Shown here: positions 8,821-17,117 of the stretch, piece after piece
Layout of the letters: each line of letters starts with the position of its first letter
Numbering within the stretch: the stretch's first letter is position 1
Source of the DNA: Acidimicrobiia bacterium
GTDB taxonomy: Bacteria; Actinomycetota; Acidimicrobiia; Spongiisociales; ZC4RG35
Direction of reading: 5' to 3'
Length of the DNA stretch: 64,000 nt
NCBI GenBank assembly: GCA_013812505.1
Contig: JACCTH010000044.1
Coordinates: 1-64,000, forward strand
The notes under the pieces: generated by a model
Told to the model about the DNA's origin: nothing
The model's database searches: none
Seen by the model: the letters and a program-made list of their open reading frames with translations, nothing else
Made by a program: the position numbers and the translations under genes

Positions 8821-10323
8821 TCAGCGCCGGCCGATGCCGCGCTCTTTGAGCTCCTGCAGGATGGCCTCAAGTGAGGCGTCTACCGCGATTGGCTCGGGTT
8901 CGGCGGCCGTCGGTCCGAACTCACGCTCGAACTCGCGCTTGGCCGGACGTTTGGCGGCGCCACTCTGGGGCGCGGTCGATCGTTCCTGCCAATCGGGTAA
9001 CGCCTGTTTGATCGAAAGGCTGATGCGCCTGCGCTCGTCTTCCTTCTCAGTGATCTTGACCCGCACTGGCTGGTTGATCGAGAGCTCGAGCTCGGGCGAC
9101 TCGACGCGGTGAATGGCGATCTCGGACACGTGGACCAGTCCCTCGACACCATCGGACACCGAGACAAACGCACCAAAGGGCACCGTCTTCGTCACCAGGC
9201 CATCGATCACATCGCCCACATTGTTCTGGCGGGAGAAAACCTCCCATGGATCCTCGAGAGTCTGCCGAATCGACAGCGAAATCCGCTCCCGCTCCCGATC
9301 GACTTCGAGGACCTTGATGTTGACGTCGTCCCCAACTTTGACCATCTCCGATGGATGCGAGATGTGCTGCCATGACATCTCGGAAACGTGGACTAGCCCG
9401 TCCATCCCACCGAGGTCGACAAAAGCGCCAAAGTTCACAACTGATGAGACGACCCCCGCTCGGACTTCTCCGACGTGTAGGTCGTCAAGGAAAGCGGCGC
9501 GCTGTTCGGCTTGCTCTTCTTCGAGGTAAGCGCGCCGGGAAAGAACTACGTTGTTGCGATTCCGGTCCAACTCGATGACCTTGGCTTCGATCTCGGTGCC
9601 GATGAACGGATCGAGATCGCGGACGCGACGAAGGTCAACCAACGAGGCGGGGAGGAATCCGCGAAGGCCGATGTCGACAATCAGTCCGCCCTTGACCACT
9701 TCGATAACCGTGCCTTTGACCGTGCCTCCGGCTTCGGTGACCTCAGCCACCCTGCCCCAGGCGCGCTCGTACTGCGCCCGCTTCTTGGAGAGGATCAACC
9801 GTCCCTCGTCATCCTCTTTATTGAGGACGAGAGCCTCGACCTTATCGCCAACGGAGACGATGGTCGAGGGGTCAACGTTTGCTCGAATCGAGAGCTCCTC
9901 GATGGGGATCAGACCCTCCGACTTGTAACCGACATCGATCATCGCCCCATCGGCGTCAACTGAAACGACCGTGCCCTCGACGATGTCACCCTCGCGAAAC
10001 TCAATGACCGTTTGGTTGATGGCGGCCTCGAAGTCGTCGATGTCGTCTGGCAGCTCATCGACGCTGGGCGGGACGATCACCTGGCGAGGTTGCGCCGCTT
10101 CGGCACCGGTCCCTTCGACTTCGGTCTCTTCGACTTCGGTGGCTTCGACTTCGGTGGCTTCCGATTCAGTCGCTTCGGGCTCGGTCTCTTCGACGGCGCC
10201 CGCTTCGGGTTCGATCGCTTCGGGTTCGGTCGTGTCGGGACCTATTGACTCGGGCTCGTCTGCGGCCTTCGCCAGTGCGTCGGGCGCCTCTGGGGACGGC
10301 GCGTTGTCGATATCGGTGGACAT
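8821..10323 (-). CDS. rpsA: 30S ribosomal protein S1
   Basis: The protein carries four S1 RNA-binding repeats (roughly residues 100-170, 185-255, 275-345 and 360-430; IVEGTVVSVDADGAMIDVG and GLVHVSEMSW are clear S1 pieces). This is the four-domain type of Gram-positive and actinobacterial S1, which helps mRNA binding on the 30S subunit. The first 75 residues are a Glu/Thr/Ala-rich low-complexity tail. The track starts at a TTG that is really part of the Shine-Dalgarno (TTGGAGGA); I place the start at the ATG at 10323, giving 500 residues. It is probably monocistronic, following polA after a gap with two hairpins. Confidence 0.95.
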   Translation of the reverse strand: MSTDIDNAPSPEAPDALAKAADEPESIGPDTTEPEAIEPEAGAVEETEPEATESEATEVEATEVEETEVEGTGAEAAQPRQVIVPPSVDELPDDIDDFEAAINQTVIEFREGDIVEGTVVSVDADGAMIDVGYKSEGLIPIEELSIRANVDPSTIVSVGDKVEALVLNKEDDEGRLILSKKRAQYERAWGRVAEVTEAGGTVKGTVIEVVKGGLIVDIGLRGFLPASLVDLRRVRDLDPFIGTEIEAKVIELDRNRNNVVLSRRAYLEEEQAEQRAAFLDDLHVGEVRAGVVSSVVNFGAFVDLGGMDGLVHVSEMSWQHISHPSEMVKVGDDVNIKVLEVDRERERISLSIRQTLEDPWEVFSRQNNVGDVIDGLVTKTVPFGAFVSVSDGVEGLVHVSEIAIHRVESPELELSINQPVRVKITEKEDERRRISLSIKQALPDWQERSTAPQSGAAKRPAKREFEREFGPTAAEPEPIAVDASLEAILQELKERGIGRR

Positions 10324-10449
10324 GAGTAAGTGGTTTTCCTCCAAAAGGGATTTACGTCCAACAGATGCCGTTGGAGCCTGTTCAGACTAACAGCCGATGG
10401 GGATCATGGGTCAGACACCGATGCCGGATACCAGATCTGAAATCTGACA

Positions 10450-10505
10450 GCTCGGCGCAGCCGAGCGAATCTCACATCTCAAGCTCGGCGCAGCCGAGCG
10501 AATCT
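10450..10505. repeat. Tandem pair of hairpins between polA and rpsA
   Basis: A 23-nt unit, GCTCGGCGCAGCCGAGC plus GAATCT, occurs twice (10450-10472 and 10483-10505), separated by 10 bases. Each unit is a 7-bp hairpin with a 3-nt loop. They start a few bases after the polA stop and may act as terminator or mRNA-stabilising structures, although there is no T run. A similar CTCGGC...GCCGAG hairpin is at 63636-63657. Confidence 0.65.
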
Positions 10506-10510
10506 GTGAT

Positions 10511-13120
10511 CTACTTGACTTCGGCGAGGTTGGAGCCAGTGGAAGTGTCGACGACAAGAGGAACGGCGAGCTCGACGACTCCTTCCATTACCTCAGTGGT
10601 GAGGGCGATGGCGAGGTCGAGCTCCCCGGGGGGAGCTTCGAGAATCAGCTCGTCGTGGATCTGGAGAAGCATTGCCGTTTCCAGACCACGGTCGCGCAGC
10701 GCTTGATCAAGGTCGATCATCGCTCGCTTGATGATGTCGGCCGCGGTGCCTTGCACCGGCGCGTTGAGCGCCATTCGTTCCCCCATCTGGCGGATGCGAA
10801 AGTTGTCGCTCTTTAGCTCGGGCAGATACCGCCGCCGGCCGAACAGCGTCGTCGTGTAACCCTGGTTGCGAGCCTGGGTCACGACGCCATCCATGAACGC
10901 CTTGACGTTGGGGAACTGGGCGAAGTACTCGTCGATGTGGTGGCGGGCGTCATCGCGGCTGATTCCTAGGCGGTCGGCGAGTCCGAACGCTTCCATCCCG
11001 TACAGCAGCCCAAAGTTGATCGTCTTCGCCCTTCTGCGCATCTCGGTTGAAACCAGGCCGGGTTCAACCGCGAACACTCGGCTGGCGGTGGCAGTGTGGA
11101 TGTCGATGTTGGAACGGAACGCGTCCACCAAACCCGAGTCGAGGCTCATGTGAGCGAGGACGCGCAACTCGATCTGCGAGTAGTCAGCTACGAGAAAGGT
11201 CCACCCTTCCCTTGGGATGAAGGCCCGCCGTATCGTCCGGCCGGTGTCAGAACGGACAGGGATGTTTTGGAGATTGGGACTGTCGGAGGAAAGGCGACCG
11301 GTGGTAGCCGCCATCTGGTTGAACCGAGTGTGGATGCGCCCATCGCGCGTGATCAGCGGCAGGTAGCCATCGACATAGGTCGAGCGAAGCTTCTCCAACT
11401 CGCGGTATTGGAGGAGATGCTGCACGAGGGGATGGTGCTCGGCCAGCTTTTCAAGCACGGAGGCATCGGTGGAAGGGGCACCCGTTGAAGTCTTCTTAAG
11501 CACCGGCAAACCCAAGCGCTCGTAGAGAATCTCGCGGAGCTGGTTGGTCGAGTTGACGTTGAATGGCTCCCCGGCCGCCTCATGAATCCGACGCTCGAGC
11601 TCCGAAAGACGGCTGCGAAGCTCGTATCCCATTTCCTCGAGGTAGACGCGATCGACGCCGATCCCTTCGTGTTCCATCCGCGCCAGGACGGGTACGAGCG
11701 GCAGCTCGAATCGTTGATAGAGCTCAAGCTCATCTCGGACGGAAAGCTCGTCGGTGAGGCTCGCCGCCAGCCGGGCAATGGCTTCCACTCTGCGACCCGC
11801 GGCATCAAGGTCTGGGCCATCGTCGAAATCGAGCGTTCCTTGCACCACTGGGGTCTCGGAGTCGACGGAGTCGAGCTCGAGCCGGAGATAACGAGACGCC
11901 ACCGAGGCCAGGTCATACTCGCGAGTGGCGGGGTTGAGCAGATAAGAGGCGAGGGCGGTGTCGAACTCGAGGCCAAGAAGTTCGTAGCCGGCGGCCAGGA
12001 GGTTGCGGATCAACTCTTTACCGCCGTGCGTGTACTTGGGGAGGTCGGGATCGCTTAGGGCTTCACGCAATGGTTCCAAATTGGCGATGGCGACCGCGAC
12101 GGCCTCGCCTTCGCCCTGATAGACCGCCAGCCCCCAGTCAGCAATAGAGTCCAAAACCAGCGGGTCGTTCTGGGCCAGCTTTTCGATCGCGGGGGGATCG
12201 GTGAGGTGAGCGGTTTCGGTCGACAACACCGCGCCCTCTCTGGCCGAGCCGGCGCCCTCGACCTCGAGCAGGTCTTCCCAAAGGCTGTAGAACTCCAGGC
12301 TTTCGAAAAGTTGTTTGGCGGATTCCCGGTCCCACTCACCGCGTCTCACGGCATCGAGGTCGAGCGAGATGTCGAGATCGCGAACCAGCTTCATGAGCCG
12401 CCGATTAAGAAAGGCCTGCTCCCGCCACTGGGCGAGGTTCTGCCGAAGGCGCGGCGTCAACTCCTCGAGGGCGTTATAGACGCCTTCGAGGTTCCCGTGG
12501 TCGGCAACCAACTTGGTCGCGGTTTTCTCCCCCACCGACGGCACCCCGGGAAGATTGTCCGAAGTGTCGCCCCGCAGGGCCGCATATTCGACGTACTGGT
12601 CGGGTCGGATCCCATAGCGGTCGCGGATATACGTTTCGTCGGCGACAACCACATCGGTGATACCCCGACGGGTATAGAGCACCTTTAGGTGGTCATCAAT
12701 GAGCTGAAAGGCGTCGCGGTCACCGGTCACCAGCAGCACGTTCCAGCCTTGCTCGCGGGCGATTTCCGAAACCGTCGCGATCAGGTCGTCGGCTTCAAAC
12801 CCCTCCATCCGCAGCTCGGGCACTTGCAATGCCTCGAGCACTGCCCCAATCAAAGGGAGCTGAGTCCGGAAGGCATCGGGAGCAGCGTTCCGAGTGGCCT
12901 TGTAGTCGGCATACTCGGTCGTGCGGAAAGTTTGGCGAGAGACGTCCCACGCCACGACCACCGCGTCGGGGTGATGGTCGCCGATCAGCTTGATCAGCAT
13001 GCGGGTGAAGCCGTAGGCAGCGTTGGTGACCTGACCGGAGGAGGTGGCGAGATCGGGTGGAAGGGCGAAGAAGGCGCGGTACGCGATCGAGTTCCCGTCG
13101 AGCAGCGCCAGGGTTGGCAT
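10511..13120 (-). CDS. polA: DNA polymerase I
   Basis: The 869-residue enzyme fills gaps during repair and Okazaki-fragment maturation. The N-terminal 5'-3' nuclease domain (about 1-290) shows LLDGNSIAYRAFFAL and the GVPSVGEKTA helix-hairpin-helix. The middle 3'-5' exonuclease-like domain (about 310-480) lacks the Asp-x-Glu metal motif, so proofreading is probably absent, as in many bacterial homologues. The polymerase domain has motif A DYSQIELR, motif B RRRAKTINFGLLYG and motif C QIHDELILE. The ATG overlaps the stop of the small upstream gene by one base (TGATG). Confidence 0.97.
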   Translation of the reverse strand: MPTLALLDGNSIAYRAFFALPPDLATSSGQVTNAAYGFTRMLIKLIGDHHPDAVVVAWDVSRQTFRTTEYADYKATRNAAPDAFRTQLPLIGAVLEALQVPELRMEGFEADDLIATVSEIAREQGWNVLLVTGDRDAFQLIDDHLKVLYTRRGITDVVVADETYIRDRYGIRPDQYVEYAALRGDTSDNLPGVPSVGEKTATKLVADHGNLEGVYNALEELTPRLRQNLAQWREQAFLNRRLMKLVRDLDISLDLDAVRRGEWDRESAKQLFESLEFYSLWEDLLEVEGAGSAREGAVLSTETAHLTDPPAIEKLAQNDPLVLDSIADWGLAVYQGEGEAVAVAIANLEPLREALSDPDLPKYTHGGKELIRNLLAAGYELLGLEFDTALASYLLNPATREYDLASVASRYLRLELDSVDSETPVVQGTLDFDDGPDLDAAGRRVEAIARLAASLTDELSVRDELELYQRFELPLVPVLARMEHEGIGVDRVYLEEMGYELRSRLSELERRIHEAAGEPFNVNSTNQLREILYERLGLPVLKKTSTGAPSTDASVLEKLAEHHPLVQHLLQYRELEKLRSTYVDGYLPLITRDGRIHTRFNQMAATTGRLSSDSPNLQNIPVRSDTGRTIRRAFIPREGWTFLVADYSQIELRVLAHMSLDSGLVDAFRSNIDIHTATASRVFAVEPGLVSTEMRRRAKTINFGLLYGMEAFGLADRLGISRDDARHHIDEYFAQFPNVKAFMDGVVTQARNQGYTTTLFGRRRYLPELKSDNFRIRQMGERMALNAPVQGTAADIIKRAMIDLDQALRDRGLETAMLLQIHDELILEAPPGELDLAIALTTEVMEGVVELAVPLVVDTSTGSNLAEVK

Positions 13121-13389
13121 CAGCCGTGCAGTTGTGACATCAACCGCGTCTTGGTCTCCTCGAGTTGACGCTGACGCAGCGCGATGTCCTGGGCGAGACG
13201 CTTGAATCGCGTCACCTCGGCCCGCGTGGACAATGCCTCGAGCCGATCGATCCCCATCGCGGCATCGCGTTGAGCGTCGTCGTTGATGTGCCGATGGGCT
13301 TCGAGCTCTGCTTCGACGAGCCGCCGTTGGGTTGCCAGGGCTTCTAACTCGTCGAGCACCTTGAGCAACTTCTTCTCCACCCGCCGCAT
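13120..13389 (-). CDS. Small coiled-coil protein coupled to polA
   Basis: This 89-residue, highly charged protein is almost entirely predicted coiled coil (VEKKLLKVLDELEALATQRRLVEAELEAH), with no membrane segment or cysteine. I do not recognise the family. Its stop overlaps the polA start as TGATG, the arrangement used by translationally coupled genes in this genome, which is the main reason to accept it as real. It probably has a polA-linked or helper role, but that rests on context alone. Confidence 0.6.
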   Translation of the reverse strand: MRRVEKKLLKVLDELEALATQRRLVEAELEAHRHINDDAQRDAAMGIDRLEALSTRAEVTRFKRLAQDIALRQRQLEETKTRLMSQLHG

Positions 13390-13476
13390 TTGGCTCAGGT
13401 TAAAGCGTTCTGTGGGCTGGGATCGCTGTTGTACAACGATGCGAACCCAGGGGTCGCATTAACCTCTTGCGCTAGC

Positions 13477-13560
13477 GCCGGAGTGTCGAAATTGGCAGCC
13501 GAGATGGACTCAAAATCCATTGTGGGAAACCACGTGCGGGTTCGAGTCCCGCCTCCGGCA
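13477..13560 (+). tRNA. tRNA-Leu (anticodon CAA)
   Basis: An 84-nt class II tRNA folds well: acceptor GCCGGAG pairs with CTCCGGC, the T arm is GCGGGTTCGAGTCCCGC, the anticodon stem ATGGA/TCCAT holds loop CTCAAAA with anticodon CAA (reads UUG), and there is a long variable arm (TGTGGGAAACCACG) as expected for tRNA-Leu. The discriminator is A and CCA is not encoded. It lies in the gap upstream of the polA operon, on the opposite strand. Confidence 0.95.
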
Positions 13561-13623
13561 CGAAAGCCTCTCGCTGAAAGCAAATACTCAAATGACTAGC
13601 CCCTTCGTTCTATCGTCACGTTT

Positions 13624-13723
13624 GCAACGGCCACTGGAGTCCTTTCATTCTTTGCCGCATCCCCCCACTCCCCCACTCCCTGGCTCAGGATGATCGGGCG
13701 ATGAAGGTGGCCGTTGCTTTTTT
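13624..13723 (+). ncRNA. Candidate structured RNA or long-loop terminator after tRNA-Leu
   Basis: An 11-bp perfect inverted repeat, GCAACGGCCAC (13624-13634) and GTGGCCGTTGC (13707-13717), encloses 72 bases and is followed at once by TTTTTT. That layout on the + strand resembles a small RNA closed by a basal stem and ended by a T run. It could equally be the terminator of tRNA-Leu. It lacks the SRP RNA tetraloop motif. No ORF is present. Confidence 0.4.
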
Positions 13724-13743
13724 GTCCCGGAGGTGAAGGCTCT

Positions 13744-14532
13744 TCAGCTCAATGCGGCTTTGAATTCAGCGACGGCTGACTTCAATGCGACCGCTGCGGC
13801 CGCGGCGTTTTCGGCCTCGAGGACTTTGCGAACGAGGACGGTGCCGATGATCACCCCGTCGGCGAGGTTCTTCACCGTCGCCGCTTGTTCCGGCGTCGAG
13901 ATCCCCACCCCGAGCACCAGAGGAACATCGGTTTGGGCGCGAACCCTTTCGCTGAGCGAGGCCACATGGGGGCTGATCGAGGTGCGCTCCCCCGTCACCC
14001 CCATATCGGTCACTCCGTATATAAAGGCGGGATTGGCGTCGGCAACGCGGCCGATCCGTGCATCGGTCGTGGTCGGTGAGACGAACTGCACCAGACCGAG
14101 CCCTTCGGCGAGACAAGCGGCGGCCAACTCTGAGCTTTCTTGGAGCGGAAGATCAGGGACGATGATTCCGGCGCCACCACGTTCGGCGAGGTCGGATGCG
14201 TATTGCGTCCAGCCGGTTTGCATCACCGGATTGACATAGGTCATCGCCAACACCGGTTTGCCGGTTCGCTTGGCCACCTCTCCCACAATGTCGAGGGCCA
14301 CGGCGCGGTTGGTGCCGGCTGCGAGGGCAATCTCGCTCCCCTTCATGATCACCGGTCCATCCATCAGCGGGTCGGAATAGGGAATTCCCACCTCGAACCC
14401 GTCAGCTCCGGCTTCGGCCATTGCTTCGAAAAGCCTCACCGAGTCGGCGGGAGTGGGAAGGCCCGCAGTGAGGAATGGAAAGAGGGCGGTTGCGGACCCG
14501 AATGCCGACCTGATGGCGGCGAAACCGCTCAT
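13744..14532 (-). CDS. trpA: Tryptophan synthase alpha chain
   Basis: TrpA cleaves indole-3-glycerol phosphate and passes indole through a tunnel to TrpB. The TIM-barrel shows [10 protein letters not shown], the catalytic Glu in [18 protein letters not shown], the second acid in PDLPLQES and the phosphate loop [11 protein letters not shown] use the ATG at 14532 ([11 protein letters not shown], 262 residues), which overlaps the trpB stop as ATGA; the 19 extra residues in the track lie inside trpB. It is the last gene of the trp operon. Confidence 0.96.
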   Translation of the reverse strand: MSGFAAIRSAFGSATALFPFLTAGLPTPADSVRLFEAMAEAGADGFEVGIPYSDPLMDGPVIMKGSEIALAAGTNRAVALDIVGEVAKRTGKPVLAMTYVNPVMQTGWTQYASDLAERGGAGIIVPDLPLQESSELAAACLAEGLGLVQFVSPTTTDARIGRVADANPAFIYGVTDMGVTGERTSISPHVASLSERVRAQTDVPLVLGVGISTPEQAATVKNLADGVIIGTVLVRKVLEAENAAAAAVALKSAVAEFKAALS

Positions 14533-15710
14533 GTGGCCCGGGAACGAGCGATCGTCTGCAGGTCCTTGTCGCCCCGACCCGACAGGCAAACCAGGACTGT
14601 TTCGCCGGCGAGGCGGGCCGCGTTTTTACTCACCCAGGCGAGGGCGTGAGCAGACTCGAGCGCCGGGATGATCCCTTCGGTGCGCGAGAGCAGGTCAACT
14701 GCCTCGAGGGCTTCGAGATCCGTGACGGCTTCATAGGCCACCATCCCCGAATCGAACAGATACGCATGCTCGGGGCCAACCCCGGGATAGTCGAGGCCTG
14801 CCGAGATGGAATGGGCCTCCATCACCTGGCCTTCATCGTCTTGCAATAAATAGGTGCGGGTGCCATGGAGGACGCCGGGCCGGCCGGCGATGATCGAAGC
14901 CCCGTGTTTGCCAGTCCCGATCCCTTCGCCGGCGGCCTCGATCCCGACGAGCTCGATCTCCGTTTCGAGCAGTGGATAGAAAAGCCCGATCGAGTTGGAA
15001 CCACCGCCGACACAGGCGACCGCAACATCACACAGCTCCGATCCGAGTTGGGTCAGACACTCTTCCCCGATCACCCTTTGAAACTCGCGCACCATCCAGG
15101 GGAAGGGATGAGGACCAACGGCTGACCCGATGATGTAATGGGTGGTGTCCACCGTTCGCACCCAATCCCGCATCGCTTCCGAGACCGCATCCTTGAGAGT
15201 GCCGGCTCCGAAGCTGACCGGGATCACTTCGGAGCCGAGCAACTCCATCCGCTGCACGTTGAGGGCCTGGCGCTCGATGTCGACCGTTCCCATGTACACC
15301 TGGCATTCGAGGCCGAGCGCAGCTGCGGCTGTCGCCGTCGCCACTCCATGCTGACCGGCCCCGGTTTCGGCGATGACCCGAGGCTTTCCCATCCGCCGGG
15401 TGAGCAGCGCCTGGCCGATGGCGTTGTTGATCTTGTGGGCTCCGGTGTGCGCCAGGTCCTCGCGCTTGAGCAGCAGCCGCACCCCGAGCGATTCGGAAAG
15501 GCGACGCGCTTCGAACAAGGGGGTGGGGCGGCCGACGAAGTTGGCCAGCCAACGCTCATACTCGGCTTTGAAATCGGGATCGTTCCAGGCGCGCTCGAAC
15601 TCGTCGGCCAACTCGCCGAGCGCCGGCATCAATGTCTCTGGTGCAAAGCTGCCTCCGTAGTCGCCAAACCGGCCGTTGGCGTCTGGCCGTTCCAAGCGGC
15701 CCGTTTTCAA
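14529..15710 (-). CDS. trpB: Tryptophan synthase beta chain
   Basis: This PLP enzyme condenses indole with serine to make tryptophan. The 393 residues include [16 protein letters not shown] near the N terminus, the PLP lysine in HTGAHKIN, the catalytic Glu in ETGAGQHG, and the phosphate-binding GGGSNSIG. It is the TrpB1 type that pairs with TrpA. The TTG start overlaps the trpF stop as TTGA. Confidence 0.97.
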   Translation of the reverse strand: MKTGRLERPDANGRFGDYGGSFAPETLMPALGELADEFERAWNDPDFKAEYERWLANFVGRPTPLFEARRLSESLGVRLLLKREDLAHTGAHKINNAIGQALLTRRMGKPRVIAETGAGQHGVATATAAAALGLECQVYMGTVDIERQALNVQRMELLGSEVIPVSFGAGTLKDAVSEAMRDWVRTVDTTHYIIGSAVGPHPFPWMVREFQRVIGEECLTQLGSELCDVAVACVGGGSNSIGLFYPLLETEIELVGIEAAGEGIGTGKHGASIIAGRPGVLHGTRTYLLQDDEGQVMEAHSISAGLDYPGVGPEHAYLFDSGMVAYEAVTDLEALEAVDLLSRTEGIIPALESAHALAWVSKNAARLAGETVLVCLSGRGDKDLQTIARSRAT

Positions 15711-16303
15711 TTCGACTCCCGAACCGCTTTGGCAAAGGCAGCGATCAGCTCAGGGTCCTTTTGCCCGGGCCGGACCTCGACTCCGGAGGAGACGTCGACT
15801 CCAAACGGATGCCGGCGCGCGATCAGCGGTCCGACGTTTTGCGGGGTGAGCCCGCCGGCCACCACGTACTCGCGCTCGGTGTCTGGCAACTGGTCAGGAT
15901 CGAGACGCGCTCCATTGGCAATGCCGTTCGGATTCTTGGAATCGAACAAAGGGAACTGGGCGGGCGGGACCCGTTGCCATTCGTCGTGGAGGGCAAGCGG
16001 CCGCAGCACCATCAAGCCAACTCCCGTGGCGGCCTCGGCTGACTCCGCGGCGAAGCGGCCATAAGGTTGCACACCGGTGGCACCAGTCCGGAGCGCCGCG
16101 GCCACCAGCGCGTCCGGGTCGAGGTCATGGGTCAACAGAAACGTCTTCTGCTCGACGCGAGCGATGAGCTCCGCCGCCAGGTGAAGGCTGATCGCCCGGG
16201 GAGAGGTCGGCACTAGGACAAAGCCAAGGGCATCGACTCCTGCCTCCGCAGCGGCGTCGGTGTCGGCGTGATTGGTCAGTCCGCAGACCTTGAGCCAGGT
16301 CAG
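15707..16303 (-). CDS. trpF: Phosphoribosylanthranilate isomerase, probable CTG start
   Basis: TrpF isomerises phosphoribosylanthranilate in the tryptophan pathway. The track begins at an internal GTG (16213) and so loses the first strand of the barrel. Reading upstream in the same frame gives [27 protein letters not shown], the conserved KVCGLT catalytic-Cys region, followed by PTSPRAIS. The only possible initiator before KVCGLT is CTG at 16303, which forms a CTGA overlap with the trpC stop exactly like the ATGA, GTGA and TTGA junctions elsewhere. The resulting 198 residues match the family length. The general base Asp is in GVDVSSGVE. Confidence 0.9.
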   Translation of the reverse strand: MTWLKVCGLTNHADTDAAAEAGVDALGFVLVPTSPRAISLHLAAELIARVEQKTFLLTHDLDPDALVAAALRTGATGVQPYGRFAAESAEAATGVGLMVLRPLALHDEWQRVPPAQFPLFDSKNPNGIANGARLDPDQLPDTEREYVVAGGLTPQNVGPLIARRHPFGVDVSSGVEVRPGQKDPELIAAFAKAVRESN

Positions 16304-17064
16304 ACCGAAAGCTCCTCGATCAGCGCGGTTGGGTTCGCGCTGCGTACGAGAGCCTCACCAACAAGCACGGCGTTATAATCGGCCTCTCGCATCCGAATGG
16401 CGTCGGCCGTCGTTCGAACGCCCGACTCCGCCACCCTGACTGGCACCGATTCCAGCAAAGGCGCGAGCTCCTCTGCTACTCCAAGATCAACCTCGAACGT
16501 GGCCAAGTCGCGATTATTGACTCCCACGATGCGGGCGCCGAGGTCGACCGCTTGCCGGGCTTCGTCGGCGCTGTGAACCTCCACCAGGGCTTCGAGCCCT
16601 GCGCGGTGGATGTCGTCGAGCAGGCCCACCACGTCGTTCGGGGTGAGGGCCGCCATGATCAAGAGCACAGCCGACGCTCCCATCGCCCGCGCCTCCCACA
16701 CCTGGATCGATTCGAGAACGAAGTCTTTGCGGAGGATGGGCAGGTGGGTCGCTTCCGCTGCGGTCATGATGTCGGCCGGATCGCCATCAAAGAAAGCAGG
16801 CTCCGTGAGGACGGAGAGGGCGGCCGCACCGCCGGCGGCGTATTGGGTGGCCAGGGACGAAACGTCGAGGGCCGGGACCAGCTGGCCGCGCGAAGGCGAG
16901 CGCCGTTTGATCTCGGCAATTACGGCCAGGTGCGGTCGGTCGGCGAGGGCAGACAGAAACGGACGCGGCTCGGATACGGTTTCGGCTCGCGCCATCACCG
17001 CCCCCCGGCGAGCCCGGAGATCTACCACCCGGTCGCGAGTTGCCTCGAGAATCCGATCAAGCAC
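16300..17064 (-). CDS. trpC: Indole-3-glycerol phosphate synthase
   Basis: TrpC closes the indole ring from CdRP. Family signatures include IAEIKRRSPSRG with the catalytic Lys, LRKDFV, VGVNNRDLATFEVD and VAESGVRT. The track start at 17145 lies inside the preceding GH13 gene and adds an atypical N terminus; the GTG at 17064 gives LDRILEATRDRV, where homologues usually begin, and 254 residues. No good Shine-Dalgarno is seen, so the start is uncertain by about 27 codons. Its stop overlaps trpF. Confidence 0.93.
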   Translation of the reverse strand: MLDRILEATRDRVVDLRARRGAVMARAETVSEPRPFLSALADRPHLAVIAEIKRRSPSRGQLVPALDVSSLATQYAAGGAAALSVLTEPAFFDGDPADIMTAAEATHLPILRKDFVLESIQVWEARAMGASAVLLIMAALTPNDVVGLLDDIHRAGLEALVEVHSADEARQAVDLGARIVGVNNRDLATFEVDLGVAEELAPLLESVPVRVAESGVRTTADAIRMREADYNAVLVGEALVRSANPTALIEELSV

Positions 17065-17117
17065 CAGTCGATGGTAAGCATCGCATGTGACCTGGAAATC
17101 GATTCGGGTCTTCGGGT

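Noticed and set aside
8655-8870. 71-aa minus-strand ORF after rpsA
   Set aside because: Overlaps the rpsA 3' end, is Ser/Arg-rich low complexity, and has no ribosome-binding site or family.
13624-13723. SRP 4.5S RNA
   Set aside because: Size is similar, but the conserved GGAA tetraloop domain is missing.
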